DNA of 64,000 bases, from contig CAKRXU010000009.1 of the NCBI GenBank assembly GCA_934424575.1, positions 1 to 64,000 of the forward strand, written 5' to 3'. The notes beneath the pieces were generated by a model that did not search any database, had not been told where the DNA came from, and saw only the letters and a program-made list of their open reading frames with translations. The stretch is from an uncultured Blautia sp. (GTDB lineage: Bacteria; Bacillota; Clostridia; Lachnospirales; Lachnospiraceae). A program made the translations under genes and the position numbers. Shown here one piece after another: positions 18,543-26,779 of this stretch; within the stretch, counting starts at the first letter, position 1; the number at the start of each line of letters is the position of its first letter.

Positions 18543-18576
18543 ACACAGTTGACGTTCAAAAAGCAGCCGTTCACGC
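18522..18576. promoter_or_regulatory. Candidate operator: paired GCYGTTCACGC repeats
   Basis: GCTGTTCACGC (18522-18532) and GCCGTTCACGC (18566-18576) are direct repeats 44 bases apart, close to four helical turns. One lies in the -10/-35 spacer of the glycan promoter and the other upstream of it. GTCAA/TTGAC arms lie between them. The layout suggests a regulator binding two sites and looping or blocking polymerase. No regulator gene is adjacent. Confidence 0.45.
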
Positions 18577-18601
18577 AAGACAAAGTCAGCCGGGATTTCT
18601 G

Positions 18602-18630
18602 TTGGAAACTTAAGGTTTCTATGATACACT
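18602..18630 (+). promoter_or_regulatory. Promoter of the 63-residue protein
   Basis: TTGGAA (18602-18607), 17-base spacer, TACACT (18625-18630), 48 bases before the ATG. It points away from the glycan promoter, making this a divergent intergenic region. Confidence 0.55.
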
Positions 18631-18677
18631 GAATCTTAAGAAAAAACGAATCTGTATAAAGGAAAAGAGGGATTTTT

Positions 18678-18869
18678 ATGGGCGAGATCATTGAGGAATT
18701 TTTTAACGGATACTGCCGGAATTTTGACATGACACAAACTGTAATCTGTGAATTCGAGCAGCTTCCAGAGGGGATTCGTCTTCTTGATTCAAGCTGCGAA
18801 TACGGGGTCTGTCAGTATAGCAAAGACTGTACTCTCATGAAACAGGCACTTGCCAGGGAAAAAAAATGA
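18678..18869 (+). CDS. Small Cys-containing conserved-looking protein
   Basis: 63 residues, acidic N-terminal half. Four Cys lie in spaced positions: one near 14, one near 26, and CEYGVCQYSKDC near 43-54, which could bind a metal or form disulfides. No signal peptide. It has a GAGGG ribosome site, its own promoter and a terminator just after its stop, so I take it as real. It is the only convincing plus-strand gene left of the origin, running against the replication fork. Function not recognised. It resembles the short Cys proteins of Clostridia sometimes mislabelled in databases. Confidence 0.6.
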   Translation: MGEIIEEFFNGYCRNFDMTQTVICEFEQLPEGIRLLDSSCEYGVCQYSKDCTLMKQALAREKK

Positions 18870-18882
18870 TCTGTACACAAAA

Positions 18883-18912
18883 ACAGCCGGAAGCTTAACT
18901 GCTCCCAGCTGT
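18883..18912. terminator. Bidirectional terminator between convergent genes
   Basis: ACAGCCGGAAGC (18883-18894) pairs with GCTCCCAGCTGT (18901-18912) with two imperfections and a 6-base loop. It lies 13 bases after the small plus-strand gene and 20 bases after the minus-strand acyltransferase stop. TTTTGTG follows it on the minus strand and CTGTTTC on the plus strand. Confidence 0.65.
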
Positions 18913-18931
18913 CTGTTTCTCAAATATTCAG

Positions 18932-19651
18932 TTAATCCCATCCACCATATTCCTGAATGGTTTCTTCTACTCTTCTTCTGACCTCTGCTGCGATCTCTGT
19001 TGATTTCATGTCCTTGTATTCGTCATAACACATCGGTTTCAGGAAATGTACCTGAACGGTCAGTGGAGCCGCTGAGCCTGTGTCAAACGCCTTGTAGGTG
19101 TCGATCAGTGCTACCGGAACGATCGGGCATCTGGCTTTCATGGCTACCTTGAAACTTCCACCCTTGAATTCCTGCGGATGATTTCCATTCTTGCTTCTGG
19201 TCCCCTCCGCAAAGATGAGATAATTGCGGCCACTCTTGACTTCCTTCGTGACATTGAGGATTACCTGCATGGACTGCCTGATATCCTCTCTGTCCATGAT
19301 AAAAGCCTTCATACAGATAAATACCTGCTTCAGAAATGGAACATTGCCCACTTCTTTCTTGGCTACAACAGAAAACGGCACCGGACAGGCATCCAGAATT
19401 GCCAGAACATCATACAATCCCTGATGATTCGGATAAAACATAAATCCATTCTCCGACGGAATATTCTCTACTCCGTAGGACTTGATTGTAATGTTTCCGC
19501 CGGTATTTGCCTTGCGGTCAATTTTCTTGAGCAGCGCATAACGCTTTTCTTCCGGATAATCATCCACATGTCCCGCGTACCAGTTCAGCATAAACCATCC
19601 ATAAGGCACAAAGAAAAGATTTCGTAATACCATCATTATGATTCTTTTCAT
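18932..19651 (-). CDS. plsC: 1-acyl-sn-glycerol-3-phosphate acyltransferase (PlsC family)
   Basis: Membrane-associated phospholipid synthesis enzyme adding the second acyl chain to lysophosphatidate; 239 residues. A hydrophobic N-terminal segment (about 5-25) precedes the acyltransferase motifs: NHQGLYD (75-81, catalytic His/Asp), FAEGTRS near 148-154, and a PIVPVALIDTY block. The length is typical. It lies 22 bases downstream of the basic-tailed membrane protein gene and may be the last gene of the gyrB-gyrA transcript. Acyl acceptor specificity cannot be confirmed from sequence. Confidence 0.88.
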   Translation of the reverse strand: MKRIIMMVLRNLFFVPYGWFMLNWYAGHVDDYPEEKRYALLKKIDRKANTGGNITIKSYGVENIPSENGFMFYPNHQGLYDVLAILDACPVPFSVVAKKEVGNVPFLKQVFICMKAFIMDREDIRQSMQVILNVTKEVKSGRNYLIFAEGTRSKNGNHPQEFKGGSFKVAMKARCPIVPVALIDTYKAFDTGSAAPLTVQVHFLKPMCYDEYKDMKSTEIAAEVRRRVEETIQEYGGWD

Positions 19652-19673
19652 GCTACACCTCCCCAGGATCCTT

Positions 19674-20471
19674 TCAGCTTAATTTTGAAGCGATTTTTTC
19701 TTCGTATCCTGGATTCTTCTTGATAAATTTATCGTAGGCAACGGTGTATTGCTGATATGCATCTGTCTTCATGAACAGCGCATATTTCTCTGCTGCCTGT
19801 TTGTTCATATCATTGGTAACATCTGATGGTGCAAGTATATAGTACTTATTGTCATCCTTTTTCTGAGTCATATAAGTACTGATGCACGGATAACTCTGTC
19901 CGTCCTTGAGTACCAGATCATAAGTGACGTACATGAACGCATAATTACCGTCCTGATAAATCTTGTCGCAGTTATTGATCTGGATCTTCTCCGGAGAATG
20001 CGCTGCAAAATATTTGATATTTGCATCTATCTCGGCCTGGAGATTATCATCAGCGGTGGTTACTCCATAGCATTTCTTGATCTTATTTTCATTGCCGCTC
20101 TCGTAGGATTCGATCAGGGCTTTTACAACTCTTTCCGGTGTTTTGTGGCTGACACCACAGCTTCTCACAGCAAAAATGATCGCTATGAGCAAAATTACAA
20201 GCACTGCACCTCCCGCAATATACTGTACGGGAATATCCATCTTTCTGGATCTGCTCTTCTTTTTGCTTCTGGAAGTCCTGGGACTGGTTGACTTACTGCT
20301 GCCATTTACCCTGCGCATTCCAGTCCTTGAACTTCCGGTTCTCTTTGTTTCGAGTGCAGATCTTCTGATGTTGGATTTTGAATGTCCGGTCTTTCGGCGG
20401 CTTTTGGTATTCTTACTGCTCCTGGCAGTAGTTTTGCTGCCGCTGTTTAATGTGACATATTCCTTCTCCAT
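19674..20471 (-). CDS. Single-pass membrane protein with Arg/Lys/Ser-rich cytoplasmic tail
   Basis: 265 residues. Residues 1-78 are extremely rich in Ser, Arg, Lys and Thr with very few acidic residues. One TM segment lies at about 83-104. An extracytoplasmic domain of about 155 residues has the feel of an NTF2/SnoaL-like fold (RVVKALIESYESGNENKIKKCYG, with later beta strands). The positive-inside rule puts the basic tail in the cytoplasm, where it could contact nucleic acid or acidic lipid. The gene is 18 bases downstream of gyrA, so it is probably co-transcribed with gyrase. Function not recognised. Confidence 0.7.
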   Translation of the reverse strand: MEKEYVTLNSGSKTTARSSKNTKSRRKTGHSKSNIRRSALETKRTGSSRTGMRRVNGSSKSTSPRTSRSKKKSRSRKMDIPVQYIAGGAVLVILLIAIIFAVRSCGVSHKTPERVVKALIESYESGNENKIKKCYGVTTADDNLQAEIDANIKYFAAHSPEKIQINNCDKIYQDGNYAFMYVTYDLVLKDGQSYPCISTYMTQKKDDNKYYILAPSDVTNDMNKQAAEKYALFMKTDAYQQYTVAYDKFIKKNPGYEEKIASKLS

Positions 20472-20489
20472 GATGATCTAACGTCCCCT

Positions 20490-23024
20490 TTATTCTTCCG
20501 TGCTCTCCTGTGCTTCATCACTTGTTTCGTTCACAGGTTCTTCTGCTGTCTGCTGATTCTCTTTGTCTTCTTCTTTCTCTCTGACTTTCGCAAAGCTTGC
20601 AACGGTCACGCCTTTGGAAAGATTGATCAATTTTACTCCTGAGGTGATTCTTCCCAGAATAGAAATATCAGCGCACTGCAGACGGATGATAATTCCCTCT
20701 GTAGTGATCATCATGATCTCATTTTCTTCATTTACAGCTTTGGCACCGATAACGTTACCTGTCTTCTCAGTGATCTTGTAGCACTTCACGCCCTTACCGC
20801 CTCTGTTCTGGCAGGTGAACTCGCTGATGGAGGTTCTCTTACCCATACCATTCTCAGAAACAACAAGGAGATAATATCCCTGCGTGTTAAGCTGCATAGC
20901 TACAACTTCATCACCATCCAGCAGATTGATACCGCGAACACCCATGGAAACTCGACCTGTGCTTCTTACATCTGTTTCTTTGAAACGGATGCACTGTCCA
21001 TATTTGGTTACCAGGATGACATCCTTCTTATCATCCGTTGCCTTTACTTCGATCAGTTCATCATCATCGCGAAGTGCGATCGCTGCAAGACCTACTTTGC
21101 GGACATTTGCATAATCCCGGATCGGAGTTTTCTTGACAAGTCCCTTACGGGTTGCCATCATCAGGTAATGTCCCTCTTCAAACTTGCTGATCGGGATAAC
21201 TGCTGTAATGCGCTCTCCCGGCATCAGCTGCAGAAGATTGATGATCGCAGTTCCTCTCGCAGTTCTTCCTGCTTCCGGAATCTCGTATGCCTTAAGACGG
21301 TATACACGACCTGTATTAGTAAAGAACATCACATAATGATGTGTCGTTGTCATCATCAGTTCTTCGATATAGTCATCGTCCAGTGTCTGCATGCCCTTGA
21401 TTCCTCTGCCGCCTCTGTTCTGGCTGCGGAAATTGTCTACAGTCATACGCTTAATATAACCAAGCTTGGTCATTGTGATAACTGTATTTTCTCTCGGAAT
21501 CATATCCTCCATGGAAATATCATATGCATCAAATCCAATGGCAGTTCTTCTGTCATCGCCGTATTTCTCAGCAATTGCAAGGATCTCCTCGCGAATGACA
21601 CGGAGAAGTGTATTTCTGTCTGCAAGAATTGCCTGTAATTTGCGGATCCTCTCCATTAATTCTGCATATTCTGCTTCCAGCTTCTCTCTTTCCAGACCGG
21701 TAAGAGCTCTCAGACGCATATCTACGATCGCCTGTGCCTGAACATCTGTCAGTTCAAAGCGATCCATTAATTCCTGTTTTGCGATCTGAACGTTTCTTGC
21801 GGCACGGATGATACGGATAACTTCATCGATATTGTCCAGTGCTTTGAGCAGACCTTCCAGAATGTGAGCACGTTCCTGTGCTTTGTTCAGGTCGTATTTG
21901 GTTCTTCTTGTCACTACATCTTCCTGATGTGCAAGATACTGCTTAAGCATCTCCGGAAGAGTCAGTACCTTCGGCTGAAGGCTTCCGTTTACGGAAACAA
22001 GGCAAAGCATGATCACGCCAAAAGTATCCTGAAGCTGTGTATGTTTATAAAGCTGGTTCAGAACAACATTTGCATTGGCATCCCTGCGGAGGTCGATGCA
22101 GATTCGCATTCCCTCACGGCTGGAGTGATCATTCAGGTCTGTGATTCCGTCAATCTTCTTGTCGCGGACAAGTTCTGCGATCTTTTCGATCAGACGGGCT
22201 TTATTTACGAGGTATGGAAGTTCTGTGACGATGATACGTGATTTACCGTTTGGCAGTGTCTCGATATTTGTCACCGCACGGACACGGATCTTGCCGCGGC
22301 CGGTACGATATGCTTCCTCAATTCCTCTTGTTCCAAGGATCGTTGCTCCTGTCGGGAAATCCGGTCCTTTGACGATCTCAAGAAGTTCCTCGATTGTTGT
22401 CTCTCTGTCTTCTTCAATAATGTTATCAATGATCTTGACAACTGCATTGATAACCTCTCTTAAGTTGTGTGGCGGGATGTTTGTCGCCATACCAACTGCA
22501 ATACCGGAAGTACCGTTTACAAGAAGGTTCGGATAACGGGACGGAAGTACAACCGGCTCCCGTTCTGTCTCATCAAAGTTTGGCTGGAAATCAACGGTAT
22601 TCTTGTTGATATCAGCAAGCATCTCCATGGAGATCTTGCTCAGACGGGCCTCTGTGTATCGCATCGCAGCAGCGCCGTCACCATCCACGGAACCGAAGTT
22701 TCCATGACCGTCTACCAGCGGATATCTGGTAGACCAGTCCTGTGCCATATTTACAAGTGCTCCATAGATAGAACTGTCTCCATGAGGATGATATTTACCC
22801 ATGGTATCACCGACGATACGGGCGCATTTACGATGCGGCTTGTCCGGACCATTGTTCAGTTCGATCATGGAATACAGAACCCTTCTCTGTACCGGCTTCA
22901 GACCATCTCTTACATCCGGAAGAGCACGTGAGGCGATAACGCTCATGGCGTAATCTATATAAGATTTCTCCATGGTCTTCTGCAGATCCACCTCATGGAT
23001 TTTGTCAAAAATATTGTCTTCCAT
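20490..23024 (-). CDS. gyrA: DNA gyrase subunit A
   Basis: Catalytic subunit of type II topoisomerase that introduces negative supercoils with GyrB; 844 residues. The N-terminal winged-helix/tower region has SYIDYAMSVIASRALPDVRDG and the quinolone-resistance region (GKYHPHGDSSIYGALV) with Tyr in AAAMRYTEARL as active-site Tyr. A coiled-coil arm follows. The C-terminal beta-pinwheel includes the GyrA box QNRGGRGIKG at the start of that domain, and the blades end about 30 residues before the acidic Glu-rich tail. It is 11 bases downstream of gyrB, in one operon. Confidence 0.97.
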   Translation of the reverse strand: MEDNIFDKIHEVDLQKTMEKSYIDYAMSVIASRALPDVRDGLKPVQRRVLYSMIELNNGPDKPHRKCARIVGDTMGKYHPHGDSSIYGALVNMAQDWSTRYPLVDGHGNFGSVDGDGAAAMRYTEARLSKISMEMLADINKNTVDFQPNFDETEREPVVLPSRYPNLLVNGTSGIAVGMATNIPPHNLREVINAVVKIIDNIIEEDRETTIEELLEIVKGPDFPTGATILGTRGIEEAYRTGRGKIRVRAVTNIETLPNGKSRIIVTELPYLVNKARLIEKIAELVRDKKIDGITDLNDHSSREGMRICIDLRRDANANVVLNQLYKHTQLQDTFGVIMLCLVSVNGSLQPKVLTLPEMLKQYLAHQEDVVTRRTKYDLNKAQERAHILEGLLKALDNIDEVIRIIRAARNVQIAKQELMDRFELTDVQAQAIVDMRLRALTGLEREKLEAEYAELMERIRKLQAILADRNTLLRVIREEILAIAEKYGDDRRTAIGFDAYDISMEDMIPRENTVITMTKLGYIKRMTVDNFRSQNRGGRGIKGMQTLDDDYIEELMMTTTHHYVMFFTNTGRVYRLKAYEIPEAGRTARGTAIINLLQLMPGERITAVIPISKFEEGHYLMMATRKGLVKKTPIRDYANVRKVGLAAIALRDDDELIEVKATDDKKDVILVTKYGQCIRFKETDVRSTGRVSMGVRGINLLDGDEVVAMQLNTQGYYLLVVSENGMGKRTSISEFTCQNRGGKGVKCYKITEKTGNVIGAKAVNEENEIMMITTEGIIIRLQCADISILGRITSGVKLINLSKGVTVASFAKVREKEEDKENQQTAEEPVNETSDEAQESTEE

Positions 23025-23035
23025 TTTTTATTCTC

Positions 23036-24961
23036 CTAGATATCCAGATTTTCTACAAAGCGTGCATTTTCTTCGATAAATTCACGTCTTGGTTCAACTT
23101 TGTCACCCATAAGAGTGGTGAAAGTCAGATCGATCTCAGATGTAGCAGATTCGTCCATAGTTACTTTGAGAAGGATTCGTTTCTCCGGATCCATGGTTGT
23201 CTCCCAAAGCTGCTCTGCATCCATCTCTCCAAGACCTTTGTAACGCTGGATCTTGTTGTTATTATCACGTCCGATCTCCTCAAGGATGCGGTTCAGTTCT
23301 GCATCATCGTAGGCATACCAGACTTTCTTGTTTTTTTCTACCTTGTACAGCGGCGGCTGTGCCAGATATACATAGCCCTGCTTGATAAGTTCCGGCATGA
23401 ATCTGTAAAGGAAAGTCAGAAGAAGTGTCGCAATATGTGCGCCATCGACATCGGCATCGGTCATGATGATGATCTTGTGATAACGCAGTTTGCTGATATC
23501 AAAGTCTTCATGGATACCGGTTCCAAAAGCTGTGATCATTGCCTTGATCTCTGCATTTCCGTAAATCCTGTCAAGACGTGCCTTCTCAACATTGAGGATC
23601 TTGCCTCGAAGCGGAAGAATTGCCTGTGTCGCACGGTTTCTCGCTGTCTTGGCTGAACCGCCCGCGGAATCTCCCTCTACGATATAGATCTCGCAGTTCT
23701 TCGGATCCTTGTCTGAGCAGTCCGCAAGTTTACCCGGAAGTGACATTCCATCGAGTGCGGATTTCCTTCTGGTAAGGTCACGTGCTTTACGTGCTGCTTC
23801 TCTTGCTCTCTGTGCAAGAACAGATTTCTCAACAGTAGCCTTAGCTACAGATGGATTCTGCTCAAGGAAGATCTCAAGCTGCTTGCTGACAACAGAATCT
23901 ACGGCACCTCTCGCCTCGCTGTTGCCAAGTTTCTGTTTCGTCTGACCTTCGAACTGTGGTTCTTCGATCTTGACACTTACGATCGCAGTCAGACCCTCAC
24001 GGATATCATCACCGCTTAAGTTCGGTTCACTGTCCTTGAGAAGTTTGTTCTTTCTCGCATAATCGTTAAAGGTCTTGGTAAGTGCATTACGGAAACCAAC
24101 GATATGTGTACCGCCCTCTGGTGTATTGATGTTATTTACAAATCCATAGCTGTTCTCTGTGTAGGAATCGTTGTGCTGCATCGCAACCTCAACAGAAACA
24201 CCGTCCTTCTCTCCCTCACAGTAAATAACCTCTGGATACAGAGGTTCTTTGCTCTTGTTCAGATATGTTACAAATTCACGGATACCACCCTCGTAGTGGA
24301 ATACCTTTTCTTTCTTGGAGTCTTCTCTCTCATCTTTTAGGACAATGCGAAGTCCCTTGGTAAGGAAAGCCATCTCACGAAGACGCTGTTTCAGGATGTC
24401 ATAATCATAAACAGTTTCCTCAAAGATTTCCTTATCCGGCAGGAAGGTGACAGTTGTTCCGGATTTCTCCGGATCACACTCTCCAACAACCTTGAGAGGA
24501 TACATTGTATGTCCTCTCTCATAACGCTGCTTATATTCTCTGCCTTCGTGATATATGGTAACTTCCAGCCACTCGGACAGAGCATTTACAACGGATGCTC
24601 CTACGCCGTGAAGACCTCCGGATACCTTATATCCTCCACCGCCAAACTTACCGCCGGCGTGCAGAATGGTAAATACAACCTCAACTGCCGGAATTCCTGC
24701 TTTGTGGTTGATACCTACCGGAATTCCTCGTCCATTATCTACAACTGTAATGGAGTTGTCTGGGTTGATGCTTACCTGGATCTCTGTACAATATCCTGCC
24801 AGAGCTTCATCTACCGCATTATCTACAATTTCGTATACAAGATGATGCAGACCCCGGCTGGATGTACTTCCAATATACATACCCGGTCTTTTACGAACCG
24901 CTTCCAGCCCTTCCAAAATCTGAATCTGGTCCGCTCCGTACTCCGTATTTTCTCCGCCCAT
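23036..24961 (-). CDS. gyrB: DNA gyrase subunit B
   Basis: ATPase subunit of gyrase, 641 residues from the chosen start. The GHKL ATPase domain has EIVDNAVDEALAGY and GRGIPVG, the transducer domain QTKQKLGNSEARGAV, and the TOPRIM domain EGDSAGGSAK and DADVDGAHI. The C-terminal region has RYKGLGEMDAEQLWETTMDP. I place the start at 24961, where AGGAGG lies seven bases upstream. An in-frame ATG at 25024 has no ribosome site and lies almost on the -10 box. In Bacillus, gyrB follows recF near the origin; here it is about 20 kb from recF. Confidence 0.97.
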   Translation of the reverse strand: MGGENTEYGADQIQILEGLEAVRKRPGMYIGSTSSRGLHHLVYEIVDNAVDEALAGYCTEIQVSINPDNSITVVDNGRGIPVGINHKAGIPAVEVVFTILHAGGKFGGGGYKVSGGLHGVGASVVNALSEWLEVTIYHEGREYKQRYERGHTMYPLKVVGECDPEKSGTTVTFLPDKEIFEETVYDYDILKQRLREMAFLTKGLRIVLKDEREDSKKEKVFHYEGGIREFVTYLNKSKEPLYPEVIYCEGEKDGVSVEVAMQHNDSYTENSYGFVNNINTPEGGTHIVGFRNALTKTFNDYARKNKLLKDSEPNLSGDDIREGLTAIVSVKIEEPQFEGQTKQKLGNSEARGAVDSVVSKQLEIFLEQNPSVAKATVEKSVLAQRAREAARKARDLTRRKSALDGMSLPGKLADCSDKDPKNCEIYIVEGDSAGGSAKTARNRATQAILPLRGKILNVEKARLDRIYGNAEIKAMITAFGTGIHEDFDISKLRYHKIIIMTDADVDGAHIATLLLTFLYRFMPELIKQGYVYLAQPPLYKVEKNKKVWYAYDDAELNRILEEIGRDNNNKIQRYKGLGEMDAEQLWETTMDPEKRILLKVTMDESATSEIDLTFTTLMGDKVEPRREFIEENARFVENLDI

Positions 24962-25038
24962 GTGCTGCCTCCTGTCATTCAATGTTATATAAAAATTACT
25001 GGTTGTATATCCTCTGTTGGACATACGTATACTAATTT

Positions 25039-25067
25039 ATTATAGCACAAAAACAACTCTCTTTCCA
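25039..25067 (-). promoter_or_regulatory. Promoter of gyrB-gyrA
   Basis: Minus-strand extended -10 TGCTATAAT (25039-25047) with a weak -35 TGGAAA (25062-25067), spacing 17, between the rsmI terminator and gyrB. It gives a leader of about 70 bases. Confidence 0.7.
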
Positions 25068-25109
25068 TTAAAAATCCCGGTTTTCTGTAAAAACAATGTA
25101 CAAAAAAAG

Positions 25110-25144
25110 GAACTGTATTTCACATTTTTTTGGAAATACAGTTC
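25110..25144 (-). terminator. Terminator of the holB-ricT-trmN6-rsmI operon
   Basis: Perfect 12-base stem GAACTGTATTTC/GAAATACAGTTC followed on the minus strand by seven T residues. It is 6 bases after the rsmI stop. Confidence 0.9.
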
Positions 25145-25150
25145 TCGTAT

Positions 25151-25990
25151 TTACTGGATCAGATATTGATAAATTTCTCTCTTGGACACCCCTCGGTCCT
25201 TTGCTACCTGCTTCATGGCATCCTTCCTGGAGAGCCCCTGTTTTTCGTAGATTTCCATATGTTCCTCGATGGAGATCTCCTCCCAGGAAGCTACAGCTTC
25301 TTCCTTGAGTTCCTGGCGGCTCTTGCCCTCGATCACGAGGACACATTCCCCTAATGGCTTCTCGTTCTCATAATGAGCGATCAGCTCATCGATCGTTGTA
25401 TGAAAAGCTGTCTCATGTTTCTTCGTCAGTTCCCGGCAAAGTGTCATTCTGCGATTGCCAAGAGTTTCTTTGAGATCCTTAAGTGTGCGGACCAGCTTGT
25501 GTGGTGCCTCATACATAATGATCGTTCTTGTCTCATTGACCAGTTCATCCAGAACTTCCCTGCGTTCTTTTTTGTCCATTGGAAGAAAAGCTTCAAAAGC
25601 AAATCTCCTGGTCGGAAGACCTGACAGAGTAAGTGCTGTGATACAGGCAGCAGGCCCCGGAAGTGATGTCACTTCGATCCCTGCTTCATAACACATGGCA
25701 GCAAGTTCTTCTCCCGGATCTGAGATTCCAGGAGTACCTGCATCCGTGATCAGTGCAATGTTCATCCCTGACTGCATCTTCTCGATCAGTGTATAAGCTT
25801 TGTCGATCTTGTTGTATTCATGATAACTGGTCATGGGCGTTTTGATCTCGAAATGGTTCAGAAGCTTGATACTGTTTCTCGTATCTTCCGCCGCGATCAG
25901 GTCTACTTCTTTGAGTGTACGCAGAACACGCAGCGTAATATCTTCCAGATTTCCGATAGGTGTTGCACACAGATATAATTTACCGCTCAT
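25151..25990 (-). CDS. rsmI: 16S rRNA (cytidine(1402)-2'-O)-methyltransferase
   Basis: SAM-dependent methyltransferase that 2'-O-methylates C1402 in the decoding site of 16S rRNA. 279 residues, normal for RsmI. A tetrapyrrole-methylase-like fold is shown by LYLCATPIGNLEDITLRVL at the N terminus, the ITDAGTPGISDPGEEL loop, SLPGPAACITALTLSGLP, and YEAPHKLVRTL. It is last in the operon, 36 bases after trmN6. The order holB-ricT-trmN6-rsmI is close to the Bacillus holB-yaaT-yabA-yabB-yazA-yabC arrangement, with yabA and yazA missing. Confidence 0.95.
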   Translation of the reverse strand: MSGKLYLCATPIGNLEDITLRVLRTLKEVDLIAAEDTRNSIKLLNHFEIKTPMTSYHEYNKIDKAYTLIEKMQSGMNIALITDAGTPGISDPGEELAAMCYEAGIEVTSLPGPAACITALTLSGLPTRRFAFEAFLPMDKKERREVLDELVNETRTIIMYEAPHKLVRTLKDLKETLGNRRMTLCRELTKKHETAFHTTIDELIAHYENEKPLGECVLVIEGKSRQELKEEAVASWEEISIEEHMEIYEKQGLSRKDAMKQVAKDRGVSKREIYQYLIQ

Positions 25991-26026
25991 AAATCAGGTT
26001 CCTTTCTTGAATTCTTATCCGAATCA

Positions 26027-26779
26027 TCAGACCATCCCGTAGATTTCCAGGATCGCCTTTGTATACTCTCCCGGCTTCTCATAAACGATCAGCGGACGCT
26101 CTACCGTGATTCTGGAGTTTCCACCCTTGCAGGCCTCGATCAATACCATATTTGGTTCTCTGTCTATGTACGGATACACAAGCTGCATGCGTTTCGGCTC
26201 CAGCTTGTATTTCATCAGCACCTGAAAAATCTCAGCAAGACGGAACGGACGGTGCACCATAAAAAAATGTCCCCTGTCCTTGAGTACTCTGGACGCCTGG
26301 CTGACAACATCCTCCAATGTGCAGAGCACCTCATGTCTCGCAATTGCTTTTGCCATATACGGATTACGCAGTCCATGCTCTCCGATCATATACGGAGGAT
26401 TGCTTGTTACTACATCAAAAGAAGCTGCTCCAAAAATTCCAGCAGCCTCCTTAATATCTCCGCATACAATATCAATTGCAGATTCCAGACTATTGTACGC
26501 AACACTGCGTGCGGCCATATCTGCACATTCTTCCTGTATCTCCAGTCCTGTGAGATGTTCTCCCTTGCCTCTGCTTTTGAGCAGGATCGGAATGATCCCT
26601 GTGCCGGTTCCCATATCCAGGACCCTTGCATTCTTTCTGATCTTTGCAAAGCCGGACAAAAGAACCGCATCCATTCCGAAGCAGAACTTCTCAGGATTCT
26701 GGATCACATAAAATCCATTCTGCAGGTCATCGACCCGCTCTCCCGGATGTACCAGATCAGTCTGCGGATTTCTTTCCAT
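26027..26779 (-). CDS. trmN6: tRNA1(Val) adenine(37)-N6-methyltransferase-like protein
   Basis: Class I SAM methyltransferase of the TrmN6/YabB/YfiC family, methylating N6 of adenine 37 in a tRNA. 250 residues. SAM motif I is VLDMGTGTGIIPILL, the acidic motif lies in GLEIQEECADMA, and the N6-adenine motif is NPPYM. The N-terminal DDLQNGFYVIQNPEKFCFGMDAVLLS is a family hallmark. It overlaps the 3' end of ricT by 23 bases, indicating coupled translation. The exact tRNA target is assumed from the family. Confidence 0.88.
   Translation of the reverse strand: MERNPQTDLVHPGERVDDLQNGFYVIQNPEKFCFGMDAVLLSGFAKIRKNARVLDMGTGTGIIPILLKSRGKGEHLTGLEIQEECADMAARSVAYNSLESAIDIVCGDIKEAAGIFGAASFDVVTSNPPYMIGEHGLRNPYMAKAIARHEVLCTLEDVVSQASRVLKDRGHFFMVHRPFRLAEIFQVLMKYKLEPKRMQLVYPYIDREPNMVLIEACKGGNSRITVERPLIVYEKPGEYTKAILEIYGMV

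Noticed and set aside
24962..25024. Upstream in-frame ATG for gyrB
   Set aside because: No ribosome site, and it lies only about 15 bases from the -10 box; AGGAGG is correctly placed before the ATG at 24961.
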